In this document: in pieces, positions 38,923-47,302 of the stretch
Position numbering within the stretch: position 1 is the stretch's first letter
Layout: each line of letters opens with the position of its first letter
Assembly: GCA_050246635.1 (NCBI GenBank)
Contig: JBFWVR010000009.1
Coordinates: forward strand, 1 to 64,000
Source of the DNA: JBFWVR01 sp050246635
Lineage (GTDB): Bacteria; Acidobacteriota; Vicinamibacteria; Vicinamibacterales; UBA2999
DNA: 64,000 nucleotides
Direction of reading: 5' to 3'
Position numbers and translations under genes: made by a program
Notes under the pieces: model-generated
Told to the model about the DNA's origin: nothing
The model's input: the letters and a program-made list of their open reading frames with translations, nothing else
Databases searched by the model: none

Positions 38923-40046
38923 CGGTGCCCGGCCGGTGCGTCCAGCGTCTCCTCGATCACGGCCAGCATCTCGCGGCGGAACCGCTCGCGGCTGAAGCGC
39001 TCGGCATGCGCGCGGATGCGCGCGGCGTCCCACGACGTGGCCGCCGCCCTCCGCAGGCCGTCGGCGAACGCTTCCTCGGTGCCCGCGTCCACGAGCACCC
39101 CCGTCACGCCGTCGACCACGGTGTCGAGCGCGCCGCCCCGGCCCAGCGCCACCACCGGACGGCCGCACGCCTGCGCCTCGACGGGCACGATCCCGAAGTC
39201 TTCCTCGCCCGGCAGCAGCGTCGCGATGGTGCTGCGGTAGAGGTCCCGGATGTCATGGTTGTCGATCCAGCCGAGGAACCGCACGCCGTCGCCGGCCAGG
39301 GCCTCCAGGCGCGCGCGCTCCGGGCCGTCGCCGACCACGGTCAGCGGCACGCCCGCGCGGCGGGCCGCCGCAATCGCCAGATCCACGCGCTTGTAGGGCA
39401 CGAGCGCCGACACGACGAGGAACGACGGGCCGGGCCCGGCGGCGCCCGCCTGGTCCGGACTCCCGGGAGGCTCGTAGAAAGTCGTCTCGACAGGCGGATA
39501 CACGATGGTCGATCGACGATTATAGTAGAGCGCGATCCTCCGCGCAACATATTGCGAAATCGAGAGATAGCGGTGTACCCGGCCTGCCGTCGCGCGGTCC
39601 CATCGCGCCATCGCGGCCATCACCGGCCGCAGCAGCCGGCTCGGCACCCGGCCGATGCGATCGGGACCGAAGTAGGCGTCGTACTGGTCCCAGGCGTACC
39701 GCATCGGCGTCAGGCAGTAACAGACGTGCCGGGCCCGGCCCGGGACCACCACCGACTTCGCCGCGCAGTGGCTCGTGCTGATCACCAGGTCGTAGCCATC
39801 GAGATCGAACTGCTCGATGGCCGCGGGGAACAGGGGGAGGTACTCCCGGTACAGCCGGCCCGAGAACGGCAGCCACTGCACGGGCGAGGTGAAGACGCGC
39901 CGCTCCTCGATGAAGGCCGAGGTCGACTCCGGAACGTGGAGGAGCGTGAAGAGGTCCGCGTCGGGGTAGAGGGAGCAGATGGCCTCGAGCGCCTTCTCGC
40001 CCCCGCGCATCCCGGTCAGCCAGTCGTGGATGAGCGCGACCTTCAC
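38916..40046 (-). CDS. Glycosyltransferase family 4
   Basis: A 376-aa GT-B enzyme that probably adds a sugar to the lipid-linked oligosaccharide at the cytoplasmic face. The N-terminus VKVALIHDWLTGMRGGEKALEAI has the GGE acceptor-side loop of GT4 enzymes. The donor-side domain carries FLVVSALVPYKRVDLAI and the E-x7-E-like stretch GEEDFGIVPVEAQACGRPVVA. The GTG at 40046 overlaps the previous stop by 4 nt (GTGA); a longer upstream frame is not supported. Confidence 0.88.
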   Translation of the reverse strand: MKVALIHDWLTGMRGGEKALEAICSLYPDADLFTLLHVPESTSAFIEERRVFTSPVQWLPFSGRLYREYLPLFPAAIEQFDLDGYDLVISTSHCAAKSVVVPGRARHVCYCLTPMRYAWDQYDAYFGPDRIGRVPSRLLRPVMAAMARWDRATAGRVHRYLSISQYVARRIALYYNRRSTIVYPPVETTFYEPPGSPDQAGAAGPGPSFLVVSALVPYKRVDLAIAAARRAGVPLTVVGDGPERARLEALAGDGVRFLGWIDNHDIRDLYRSTIATLLPGEEDFGIVPVEAQACGRPVVALGRGGALDTVVDGVTGVLVDAGTEEAFADGLRRAAATSWDAARIRAHAERFSRERFRREMLAVIEETLDAPAGHRW

Positions 40047-41152
40047 CGGGCGAGCACCTCGCCGTAGGTCGCGTGCACCTGGCGCGCTGCGGTCTCCCAC
40101 GAGAACTGTCGTGCCCGGGCCAGGCCCCGGCTGACCAGATCCGCCCGCAGCGCCTCGTCCGTGGCCGCCCGGACGATGGCGTCCGCGATGGGCTCGGCGT
40201 CGGTGGGATCGACGAGCAACGCGGCGTCGCCCGCGATTTCCGGCAGTGAGGACACGTTCGAGGTGACGACCGGGGTCCCCGACGCCATCGCCTCCAGCGG
40301 CGGCAGCCCGAACCCCTCGTAGAGCGACGGGAACACGAACACGCGGGCGAGGCGGTAGAACGCCGCCAGCGTCTCGAACGGCTGGAAGCCCAGGAAGCGC
40401 ACGTGCTTGCCCAGGCGATGGCGGTGAACCGCCTGCCGGAGCGCCGGGTACTTCGACAGCTCGTCGCCGATGATCACCAGACGCAGGTCATCCGGTCCGG
40501 TCGCGCGCGCGCGGCTGAACGCCTCGATCAGGCGGTCGACGTTCTTGTGCGGCTTGATGTTGCCCACGTAGAGCACGAACGGGTGGTCGAGCTGGTAGCG
40601 CTGGCGGATCCGGTCCATCCGCTCCTCGTCCGGCGGCTCGAGGAACCGCGGGTCGATGGCGTTGTGGATCACCGAGATCTTCTCCGGCGCGACGTCGAAG
40701 AACCGCAGGATGTCGCGCTTCGACGCCTCGGAGACGGTGAGCACACGATCGGCCTGCCGGGTGGCCGCCCACATCGACGCCCGCGCATACAGGTGCGCGG
40801 AGCGGAAGGGCAGGTACTGCGGGAACATCAGGTGGATGCAGTCGTGGATCGTCACCACCGATCGGCAGCGTGTGGCCGGCGGCAGGACGTAGTGCGGCTC
40901 GTGCACGAGCTGGACCCGCTCGCGGGCGAGGCTCAGGGGCACGCGAATCTGCTCCGCGATCGAGTAGGGGCGCGCGCGCTCCGGCACCGCGCGGAAGTTC
41001 GGGCCCACGGCCGCCGCCGCGGCGTCCTCCGGCTTGCACAGCACGACGTACTCGGTCGTCTGGTCGAGGCGGGCCAGCCCGGTCAGGATGTTGCGGATGT
41101 ACGTGCCGATGCCGAAGTCGCGCAGCTTGCGGGCATCGATGGCGATTCTCAT
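40043..41152 (-). CDS. Glycosyltransferase family 4
   Basis: A 369-aa GT-B glycosyltransferase. MRIAIDARKLRDFGIGTYIRNIL opens the acceptor domain with the G-I-G-T-Y loop. VLYVGNIKPHKNVDRLIEAF starts the donor domain, and PSLYEGFGLPPLEAMASGTPVV holds the conserved donor-binding glutamates. The ATG at 41152 is preferred over an in-frame start 17 codons earlier. It is the first gene after a 560-bp non-coding gap and overlaps the next glycosyltransferase by 4 nt, so it likely leads a sub-operon. Confidence 0.9.
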   Translation of the reverse strand: MRIAIDARKLRDFGIGTYIRNILTGLARLDQTTEYVVLCKPEDAAAAAVGPNFRAVPERARPYSIAEQIRVPLSLARERVQLVHEPHYVLPPATRCRSVVTIHDCIHLMFPQYLPFRSAHLYARASMWAATRQADRVLTVSEASKRDILRFFDVAPEKISVIHNAIDPRFLEPPDEERMDRIRQRYQLDHPFVLYVGNIKPHKNVDRLIEAFSRARATGPDDLRLVIIGDELSKYPALRQAVHRHRLGKHVRFLGFQPFETLAAFYRLARVFVFPSLYEGFGLPPLEAMASGTPVVTSNVSSLPEIAGDAALLVDPTDAEPIADAIVRAATDEALRADLVSRGLARARQFSWETAARQVHATYGEVLAR

Positions 41153-41712
41153 GCGCTGGATCGCAGAAATTGCGGCCATGTCACCGAAAACACGGCCGTC
41201 CACAGATTACACGGAATGGGCGGCACCGTGGCCTGGCGGTGGCGCGTCGGCACACCGTGATACGTCGACGGGGCCAGCGATGACCGCCGCTGGCTCTCGG
41301 CGGGAACGGCGAAGCCGCATGATCGCCACACCCTCAAGAGTCATCCGCGGATGCACGCGGATGCACGCAGATAGCAGCCCGGCGGCCAGACCCGCACGAG
41401 CCCGGCGGACGGCCCCGCAGGGGCCGCGGAGCGAGGTCGTGATCACGCGCGAACAAGCGCATCTGCTGGAGGAATGCGCGCTCGTTTGCGCGTGGTCACG
41501 ACCTCGCTCCCAGCGCGCCTCCGGCGCGCCGCCGGGCGACGGCGTGACGCCATCGGTGTTCATCGGTGTTCATCTGCGGATGAATCTCCCGTGGTCGCCC
41601 GTTGACACGCGTGCGTCGTCGTGACGTGGCAACCGCGCCTGGACGCCACGACCCGAGCCCGCCCATCCGCGTTCATCCGCGTGCATCCGCGGATGACCGC
41701 CGTGGCCCCGCG
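41153..41712. repeat. Structured non-coding gap with a 35-bp hairpin
   Basis: No convincing reading frame lies in these 560 bp. The centre (41428-41510) is a near-perfect inverted repeat: arms of 35 and 37 bp starting GGAGCGAGGTCGTGA and ending TCACGACCTCGCTCC, with an 11-nt loop. It is flanked by GGCCCC-GCA-GGGGCC on the left and GCGCGCC-TCC-GGCGCGC on the right. Outside these are patches of GCGGATGCAC/GTTCATCNGCGG repeats at 41338-41376, 41553-41582 and 41668-41697. The gap splits the minus-strand glycosyltransferase genes into two groups. Confidence 0.75.
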
Positions 41713-42540
41713 TCAATCGCGGTAGGGCTTCCCGGTGAGTCGCAGGTAGAGCTTCAGCACGCCAACCCATCGTGGGTGGTGCTTCTCGTAGTACGCGACC
41801 TGGCTCTGCCGGCGCAGCCGGGCCAGGGCGGGATTGCGGGGGCCGGCGGTGCCCCGGCGATGGACGATTTCCGCCTGCGGCACGAACAGCACGGCCCGCC
41901 CGCGCGCGCGGAGCGCGACACACAGGTCGACGTCCTCCGTGTACATGAAGTAACGCTCGTCCAGCAGGCCCACGGCCTCCAGGTCCTCGCGGCGCAGCGC
42001 CAGGCAGGCGCCGCTCACCCAGTCGCGTTCGCCCGCCAGGCGTGACCAGCGGTCGACCATCCGCACCACGGGCCGCAGGCGCCTCGCGTAGAGGCCGCCA
42101 ATCAGTTTCTGCCGCAGCTCCCCGAAGGGGCCGATGGCCCAGCCGAACGACAGCTCCGGATACCCGTGCGGGTCGACCAGGCGCGGGCCGGCCGCGGCGG
42201 CCTCGGGATGCGTGGCCAGGCCGCGAATGAGCGCCGGGACCGCCCCCGGGGGCACGATCGTGTCGGGGTTGAGCAGCAGCACGAACTCCCCGTTGGTCGC
42301 CCGGATGCCGAGGTTGTTCGCGCGCGCGAACCCCACGTTGCCGCCGGCCTCGATGACCTGCACCTGCGGCCAGCGCTCGCGCAGCATCGCGACCGTGCCG
42401 TCGCGCGACGCGTTGTCGACGACCGTGATGGTCGAGGGGTACGGCGCCGTGTGCCCCACGATCGAGGCGAGACAGTGGTCCAGCTCGTCCCGGCCGTTGA
42501 ACGACACGATGACGATATCGACCTGGGCGGCCTCAGGCAC
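41713..42540 (-). CDS. Glycosyltransferase family 2
   Basis: A 275-aa GT-A glycosyltransferase resembling rhamnosyltransferase-type enzymes. DIVIVSFNGRDELDHCLASI starts the nucleotide-binding half, NVGFARANNLGI and LLLNPDT hold the metal-binding DxD-like region, and DWVSGACLALRREDLEAVGLLDERYFMYTEDVDLC is the conserved acceptor region with the ED motif. The GTG at 42540 overlaps the previous stop by 8 nt, indicating translational coupling. Confidence 0.88.
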   Translation of the reverse strand: MPEAAQVDIVIVSFNGRDELDHCLASIVGHTAPYPSTITVVDNASRDGTVAMLRERWPQVQVIEAGGNVGFARANNLGIRATNGEFVLLLNPDTIVPPGAVPALIRGLATHPEAAAAGPRLVDPHGYPELSFGWAIGPFGELRQKLIGGLYARRLRPVVRMVDRWSRLAGERDWVSGACLALRREDLEAVGLLDERYFMYTEDVDLCVALRARGRAVLFVPQAEIVHRRGTAGPRNPALARLRRQSQVAYYEKHHPRWVGVLKLYLRLTGKPYRD

Positions 42541-43621
42541 GCGCCGCCTCCTCGATGGCCTGCAGCGTGCGGGCCGCCGTGTCGGCCCAGCGATAACGCC
42601 CGAGCACCCCGGCGGCCGCCGCGAGTGGACGCGCCCGCGCGGCCTCGTCCGTCAGGAGCGCGATCAGGGCCTGCGCGAGTCCCTCCTCGCTGCCGTCGGG
42701 ATACGGGACGTACCACGCCGCGTCGCCGTAAATCTCGCGCGCGATGCCCGTGTCGAACACGACCGGCGGCACGCCCGCAGCGAGCGCCTCGAGGGGCGTC
42801 AGTCCGAAGCCTTCGTAGGCCGACGGAAACGCGAACACGGAGGCGCGCGCGTAGAGGTCCTTCAGCGTCGTGTCGTCCACGTAGTCCCTGAACCGGACCC
42901 GTTCCCGGACACCGGGCGGCGCATCCGTGAGGCCGCGGTCCACGCGGAGGTGCGGCGGCAGGCGGTTCGCGCCGACGATGTCGAGCCGCGCGTCGGGTAC
43001 GGCCGGCAGCACGCGCGAGACGAAGACGTCCACCAGCAGGTCGACGTGCCGTCGCGGCAGGATGGAGCCGACGAACAGGACCATGGGCTCACGACCGCGG
43101 GCCGGCGGCGGGGCGGGCACATGCATGCCGAGCGGAATCGCGCGGACGCGCGCGGCGGGCGTGCCGAGCCGGCGCACGATCTCGCCGCGCGAGAACGCCG
43201 AGTCCGTCAGCACCACGCGCGCGCGGCGGGCCGAGAGCCGGGTGAGCAGCCGCCGGCGCATTCCCTCGCGCAGGCGGAACTCGTCGGGCAGCGCGAAGAA
43301 CGACACGTCGTGGATGGTGAGCGCCACGGGGCAGGGGGCGACGAGCGGCGCGGTGTACGCCGGCGCGAAGAGCACGTCCGGGCGCCGGGCCCGCAGCCGT
43401 CGGCCGAGGTCCCACTGTTCCCAGCGCGTGCCACCGGCACCGGGCAGCAGCTCGACCACGCCGGCGAAGGCCGGCGGCACGACCGGCGGCTCGTGCGCGT
43501 AGAGCACCCATTCGTGCCGGGCCGCCGGCCCGTCGCTCCATTCGCGGAGGAGCTCCGCCAGGTAGCGGCCCACGCCCGTCGGCTTGCCGCAGAGCTCGCG
43601 GGCGTCCACGGCAATCCTCAT
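42533..43621 (-). CDS. Glycosyltransferase family 4
   Basis: A 362-aa GT-B enzyme. MRIAVDARELCGKPTGVGRYLAELL gives the G-V-G-R-Y acceptor loop, VLFVGSILPRRHVDLLVDVF starts the donor domain, and PSAYEGFGLTPLEALAAGVPPV contains the donor-binding Glu pair. The ATG overlaps the upstream stop (ATGA). The frame extends far upstream without family similarity and is rejected there. Confidence 0.88.
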   Translation of the reverse strand: MRIAVDARELCGKPTGVGRYLAELLREWSDGPAARHEWVLYAHEPPVVPPAFAGVVELLPGAGGTRWEQWDLGRRLRARRPDVLFAPAYTAPLVAPCPVALTIHDVSFFALPDEFRLREGMRRRLLTRLSARRARVVLTDSAFSRGEIVRRLGTPAARVRAIPLGMHVPAPPPARGREPMVLFVGSILPRRHVDLLVDVFVSRVLPAVPDARLDIVGANRLPPHLRVDRGLTDAPPGVRERVRFRDYVDDTTLKDLYARASVFAFPSAYEGFGLTPLEALAAGVPPVVFDTGIAREIYGDAAWYVPYPDGSEEGLAQALIALLTDEAARARPLAAAAGVLGRYRWADTAARTLQAIEEAARA

Positions 43622-44748
43622 CGCGCCTCCCGAGCGGCCATGGCCAGCCGGTACGCCTCGAACACGGCTGGGGCCGTGCGGCTCCACGCGTACCGGGCCG
43701 CCTCCGCGTGGCCCTGCCGGGTGGCGGCCGCCGCCGCCTGGTCGTCCAGCAGGACACGCATGGCCTCGGCGAGCGCCGGGTGATCGTCCGGCGGGACGGG
43801 ACGCGCGGCGGTCCCCGCCACCTCCGGGAGCGCCCCCCGGTTGCTCACGACGACCGGCACGCCGCAGGCCATGGCCTCGAGCACCGGGAGGCCGAAGCCC
43901 TCCTCGTGGGACGGCAGGACGAGCAGTCTGGCGTCGCGGTACAAGGACGGACGTTCGTCCGGGGCGACGTAGCCCGTGAAGGTCACGCGGCCGGCGAGCG
44001 GGGGGCGCGTGGCGTCGGCCACCCATCCGGCCGCGGCGTCGGTCACGCGCCCGGCGATGACGAGCGGCGGCGCGTCGGGCCGCTCCTCGACGAGCAGGCG
44101 GTAGGCGGCGAGCAGGCCCCCGACATTCTTCCGCGCCTCCACCGTGCCGACGAACAGGATGGCCGTGCCCGGTGTGCCACGCGCCGCTCGAGTGTCCGCG
44201 ACGGCGGCGGTCCAGGCGGGTGGTCCCGCCGAGCACACGCTGACACGTTCGGGCGGGACGCCCAGCCGCTCCGTGACCTGCGAGGCGGTGTAGCCGGATA
44301 CCGCGATGATCCGGTCGGCCCGTCGGGCGTGGTCCCGCACGAGCCGGGGGTAGTCGCGCCGCATCTCGGCGCCGGCACGCTCGGGGTGATCGAGGAAGTC
44401 GAGGTCGTGCACGGTGACAACCTGTGCGGCCCCCCGGGCCGGCAGCAGGAGCGGCGTGGGCGAGTGCACGACGTCGATCGGTCCGGCCAGCCACTCGGCT
44501 GGCGGCCACTCCAGGTGGTGCCACGCCCAGGTGAGCGCCGTCACCGGCACGCGGCGGTCGACGAACCGCGCCCCCTGGAGCGCCGCGCTGGCGTCCGGGG
44601 CGGGACGGTCGCGCCAGGAACTGGTGAAGAGGAGCAGCGCGTCGTCGGGCGATCGGGCGCCGGCGAGGGCCCTCGCCAGCTCATGCACATACTCGCCGAC
44701 CCCTGTCCGCTCGCGGAGCGCGGGGCGGTAGTCCAGCAGGATCCGCAC
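43618..44748 (-). CDS. Glycosyltransferase family 4
   Basis: A 376-aa GT-B enzyme starting VRILLDYRPALRERTGVGEYVHEL, with the G-V-G-E-Y loop. Donor-side signatures are AILFVGTVEARKNVGGLLAAY and PSHEEGFGLPVLEAMACGVPVV. The GTG at 44748 is preferred (8 nt after TAGCCT on the minus strand); an in-frame GTG at 44766 is possible. It is the promoter-proximal gene of this minus-strand run and is divergent from ugd, with a 10-bp inverted repeat in the shared control region. Confidence 0.87.
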   Translation of the reverse strand: MRILLDYRPALRERTGVGEYVHELARALAGARSPDDALLLFTSSWRDRPAPDASAALQGARFVDRRVPVTALTWAWHHLEWPPAEWLAGPIDVVHSPTPLLLPARGAAQVVTVHDLDFLDHPERAGAEMRRDYPRLVRDHARRADRIIAVSGYTASQVTERLGVPPERVSVCSAGPPAWTAAVADTRAARGTPGTAILFVGTVEARKNVGGLLAAYRLLVEERPDAPPLVIAGRVTDAAAGWVADATRPPLAGRVTFTGYVAPDERPSLYRDARLLVLPSHEEGFGLPVLEAMACGVPVVVSNRGALPEVAGTAARPVPPDDHPALAEAMRVLLDDQAAAAATRQGHAEAARYAWSRTAPAVFEAYRLAMAAREAR

Positions 44749-44756
44749 CGGGCCCA

Positions 44757-44825
44757 AGGCTACCACAAAACAACAAGTCCTTGTGGTTCAGTATGTTGAC
44801 AGCACAATCAGGGGGGTGGTAGCCT
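44757..44825. promoter_or_regulatory. 10-bp inverted repeat between divergent glycosyltransferase and ugd genes
   Basis: GTGGTAGCCT occurs at 44816-44825 on the plus strand and, exactly inverted, at 44757-44766 on the minus strand, 49 bp apart. In each orientation TAGCCT could serve as the -10 box of the outward-facing gene, so the two transcripts may share one regulator or simply mirrored promoters. Confidence 0.5.
44796..44825 (+). promoter_or_regulatory. Promoter of ugd-galE
   Basis: A consensus TTGACA (44796-44801) and a weaker TAGCCT (44820-44825) are separated by 18 bp, giving a leader of about 95 nt before the ATG at 44927. Confidence 0.55.
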
Positions 44826-44926
44826 CGATGGGTTCCGCTGGCCGGCTGCGGCGACACCGGGGTGTCGTGCCGATCTGGCAGTGGCGCCGGCTCGGCAGCG
44901 GGCTGCCGGATGAGGGGCGCGGGGCG

Positions 44927-46222
44927 ATGAAGATTGCGGTTGTGGGCACGGGGTATGTCGGGCTGGTCGCGGGCGCCTGCCTGGCGGAGTCGGGGAACGA
45001 CGTCATCTGCGTCGACAACGACGAGTCGAAAGTGCGGATGCTCCGGCGCGGCAAGGTGCCGATCTACGAGCCCGGGCTCGAGGAGCTCGTCCGCCGGAAC
45101 AAGGCGGAGGGCCGCCTGGTCTTCACGACACAGCTGGCCAAGGCGGTGAAGCAGACGCAGATCATCTTCATCGCGGTGGGCACCCCGCAGGGCGAGGACG
45201 GGTCCGCGGATCTCCAGCACGTGCTTGCGGTGGCGCGCGACGTGGCGCGCAGCATGGACGGCTACCGGGTCATCGTCAACAAGAGCACGGTCCCGGTCGG
45301 GACCGCCGGCAAGGTCCGCGAGATCGTGCGGCGCGAGACCACCCATCCGTTCAGCGTGGTCAGCAACCCCGAGTTCCTGAAGCAGGGCGCGGCGGTGGAC
45401 GACTTCATGAAGCCGGACCGGGTCGTCATCGGCGCGGAGGATCCGCGCGCGGCGGAGCTGATGGTCAAGCTCCACAAGCCGTTCACGCGCACCGGCGCGC
45501 CGATCATGGTGATGGACTGCGCCAGCGCCGAGCTCTCGAAGTACGCCGCGAACGCGCTGCTCGCCACGAAGATCTCGTTCATGAACGAGATTGCCAACGT
45601 CTGCGAGATCTTCGGCGCCGATGTCGACCTGGTGCGGCAGGCCGTCGGGTCGGACCGCCGGATCGGGCCGTCGTTCCTGTTCCCCGGGGTCGGCTACGGC
45701 GGCAGCTGCTTTCCGAAGGACGTCAAGGCGCTCGTCCGTTTCTCGGCCGACAAGAAGTACGACTTCAAGATCCTCAAGGCGGTCGAGGCGGTCAACGAAC
45801 TGCAGAAGCGCGTGCTGCTGAAGAAGCTCGAGGCGCACTTCGGCTCGCTGAAGGGCAAGACCATCGCCGTGTGGGGGCTGGCCTTCAAGCCGCGGACCGA
45901 CGACATGCGCGAGGCGCCGGCCATTCCCATCATCCAGGGACTGCTCGACAAGGGCGCGAAGGTGCAGGCCTACGACCCCGAGGCCACGAAGGTGGCGAAG
46001 GGGATCCTCGGACCGAAGGTGTCCTACGCGTCGCGGAACTACGACGCGCTGAAGGGCGCGGACGCGCTCGCGGTCGTGACGGAATGGCATGAGTTCCGCG
46101 AGCCGGACTTCGCGCGGATGCGCAAGCTGATGCGCAGCCCGGTGGTCTTCGACGGCCGCAACATCTACCAGCCCGAGCAGATGAAGGCGAACGGCTTCAC
46201 GTACTTCTCGATCGGGCGCTAG
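44927..46222 (+). CDS. ugd: UDP-glucose 6-dehydrogenase
   Basis: A cytosolic NAD-dependent enzyme (431 aa) that oxidises UDP-glucose to UDP-glucuronate in two steps. The NAD-binding GTGYVGLVAG (7-16), the NKSTVPVGT motif (118-126), NPEFLKQGAAVDDF (148-160) and the catalytic cysteine C261 in GYGGSCFPKD are intact. The ATG at 44927 (MKIAVVGTGYVG) is chosen; an open extension of 48 codons lies in the promoter and leader. galE starts 2 nt after its stop. Its product feeds the UDP-xylose synthase encoded at 36400. Confidence 0.95.
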   Translation: MKIAVVGTGYVGLVAGACLAESGNDVICVDNDESKVRMLRRGKVPIYEPGLEELVRRNKAEGRLVFTTQLAKAVKQTQIIFIAVGTPQGEDGSADLQHVLAVARDVARSMDGYRVIVNKSTVPVGTAGKVREIVRRETTHPFSVVSNPEFLKQGAAVDDFMKPDRVVIGAEDPRAAELMVKLHKPFTRTGAPIMVMDCASAELSKYAANALLATKISFMNEIANVCEIFGADVDLVRQAVGSDRRIGPSFLFPGVGYGGSCFPKDVKALVRFSADKKYDFKILKAVEAVNELQKRVLLKKLEAHFGSLKGKTIAVWGLAFKPRTDDMREAPAIPIIQGLLDKGAKVQAYDPEATKVAKGILGPKVSYASRNYDALKGADALAVVTEWHEFREPDFARMRKLMRSPVVFDGRNIYQPEQMKANGFTYFSIGR

Positions 46223-46223
46223 G

Positions 46224-47240
46224 GTGGCACGGGTCCTCGTCACCGGCGGCGCCGGCTACATCGGCAGCCACGCCGTCCGGGCGCTCGTGGCCGCCGGCCA
46301 CACGGTGGCGGTGCTCGACGACCTGTCGGCCGGCCACGCCGCCGCCGTGCCGGCGGGCGTGCCCCTGGTCGAGGCCTCGATCCACGATCGGGCCGCGGTG
46401 ACGGGCGCCCTGCGCACGCTGGGCATCGACGCGGTGATGCACTTCGCGGCCTGGCTCTCCGTCGGCGACTCGGTGCGCAACCCCCTCGGCTACTACGAGA
46501 ACAACGTCGTCGGCTCGCTGCGCCTCGTCGAGGCGATGGGGGCGTGCGGGGTGACGCGCCTGGTGTTCTCGTCCACGTGCGCGGTGTACGGCGAACCGGC
46601 GGACGTCCCGATCGCGGAGTCGGCGCCGCTGGCGCCGATCAACCCGTACGGGGAGACGAAGCTGGCGGTCGAACGCCTGCTGGCGCATGCGGAGCGCGCG
46701 ATGGGCCTGCGCACGGTGGCCCTGCGGTATTTCAACGCCGCCGGCGCCGACCCGTCGGGCGAGATCGGCGAAGCGCACGACCCGGAGATCCACCTCATCC
46801 CGCTGGCGATTCGTGCGGCCACCGGCGGACCGCCGCTCCAGGTGTTCGGGCAGGACTACCCGACGCCGGACGGCACCTGCCTGCGGGACTACGTCCACGT
46901 GTCGGACCTGGCCGAGGCGCACGTGCGGGCGCTGGCGGCCCTGGAAGCGGGCAGCCCCTCGGCGGCCTACAACGTCGGCACCGGCCAGCCGCGGTCGGTG
47001 CGGGAGGTGCTCGACACGGTCGGCCACGTGGTCGGGGCGCCGGTGCGCTGGACGGCGGCGGCGCGCCGGCCCGGCGATCCGGCGCGGCTGTTCGCGGCGG
47101 CGGATCGCGTGCGCACCGAGCTCGGCTGGCGCCCGGCGCGGCCCGACCTGGCGACCATCGTGGCGGATGCCTGGCGCTGGCACGAGCGGCACCCCCACGG
47201 TTACGCGAACGGTTCCGTGGCGGGACCATTCGGCCGATAA
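46224..47240 (+). CDS. galE: UDP-glucose 4-epimerase
   Basis: A 338-aa short-chain epimerase that interconverts UDP-glucose and UDP-galactose. GGAGYIGSH (8-16), STCAVYGEP, the catalytic YGETK, the RYFNAAGADPSGEIGE signature and DYPTPDGTCLRDYVHVSDLAEAH identify GalE rather than a general epimerase. The GTG start lies immediately after the ugd stop, so the two are an operon supplying sugar nucleotides for the polysaccharide. Confidence 0.93.
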   Translation: MARVLVTGGAGYIGSHAVRALVAAGHTVAVLDDLSAGHAAAVPAGVPLVEASIHDRAAVTGALRTLGIDAVMHFAAWLSVGDSVRNPLGYYENNVVGSLRLVEAMGACGVTRLVFSSTCAVYGEPADVPIAESAPLAPINPYGETKLAVERLLAHAERAMGLRTVALRYFNAAGADPSGEIGEAHDPEIHLIPLAIRAATGGPPLQVFGQDYPTPDGTCLRDYVHVSDLAEAHVRALAALEAGSPSAAYNVGTGQPRSVREVLDTVGHVVGAPVRWTAAARRPGDPARLFAAADRVRTELGWRPARPDLATIVADAWRWHERHPHGYANGSVAGPFGR

Positions 47241-47302
47241 TCCTTCCGGGACCGTGTGCCGCCGACCGACCCGGCCGGCGCGCTCCCGGCGGGCTCTGAC
47301 CC

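Noticed and set aside
37660..39240. 526-aa plus-strand frame in the polysaccharide locus
   Set aside because: Antisense to the initiating sugar transferase, which has intact family motifs.
41207..41563. 118-aa frame in the 560-bp gap
   Set aside because: It runs through repeats and the large hairpin, has no ribosome-binding site, and its sequence is repeat-derived.
42134..43783. 549-aa plus-strand frame
   Set aside because: Antisense to three glycosyltransferase genes; no domain.
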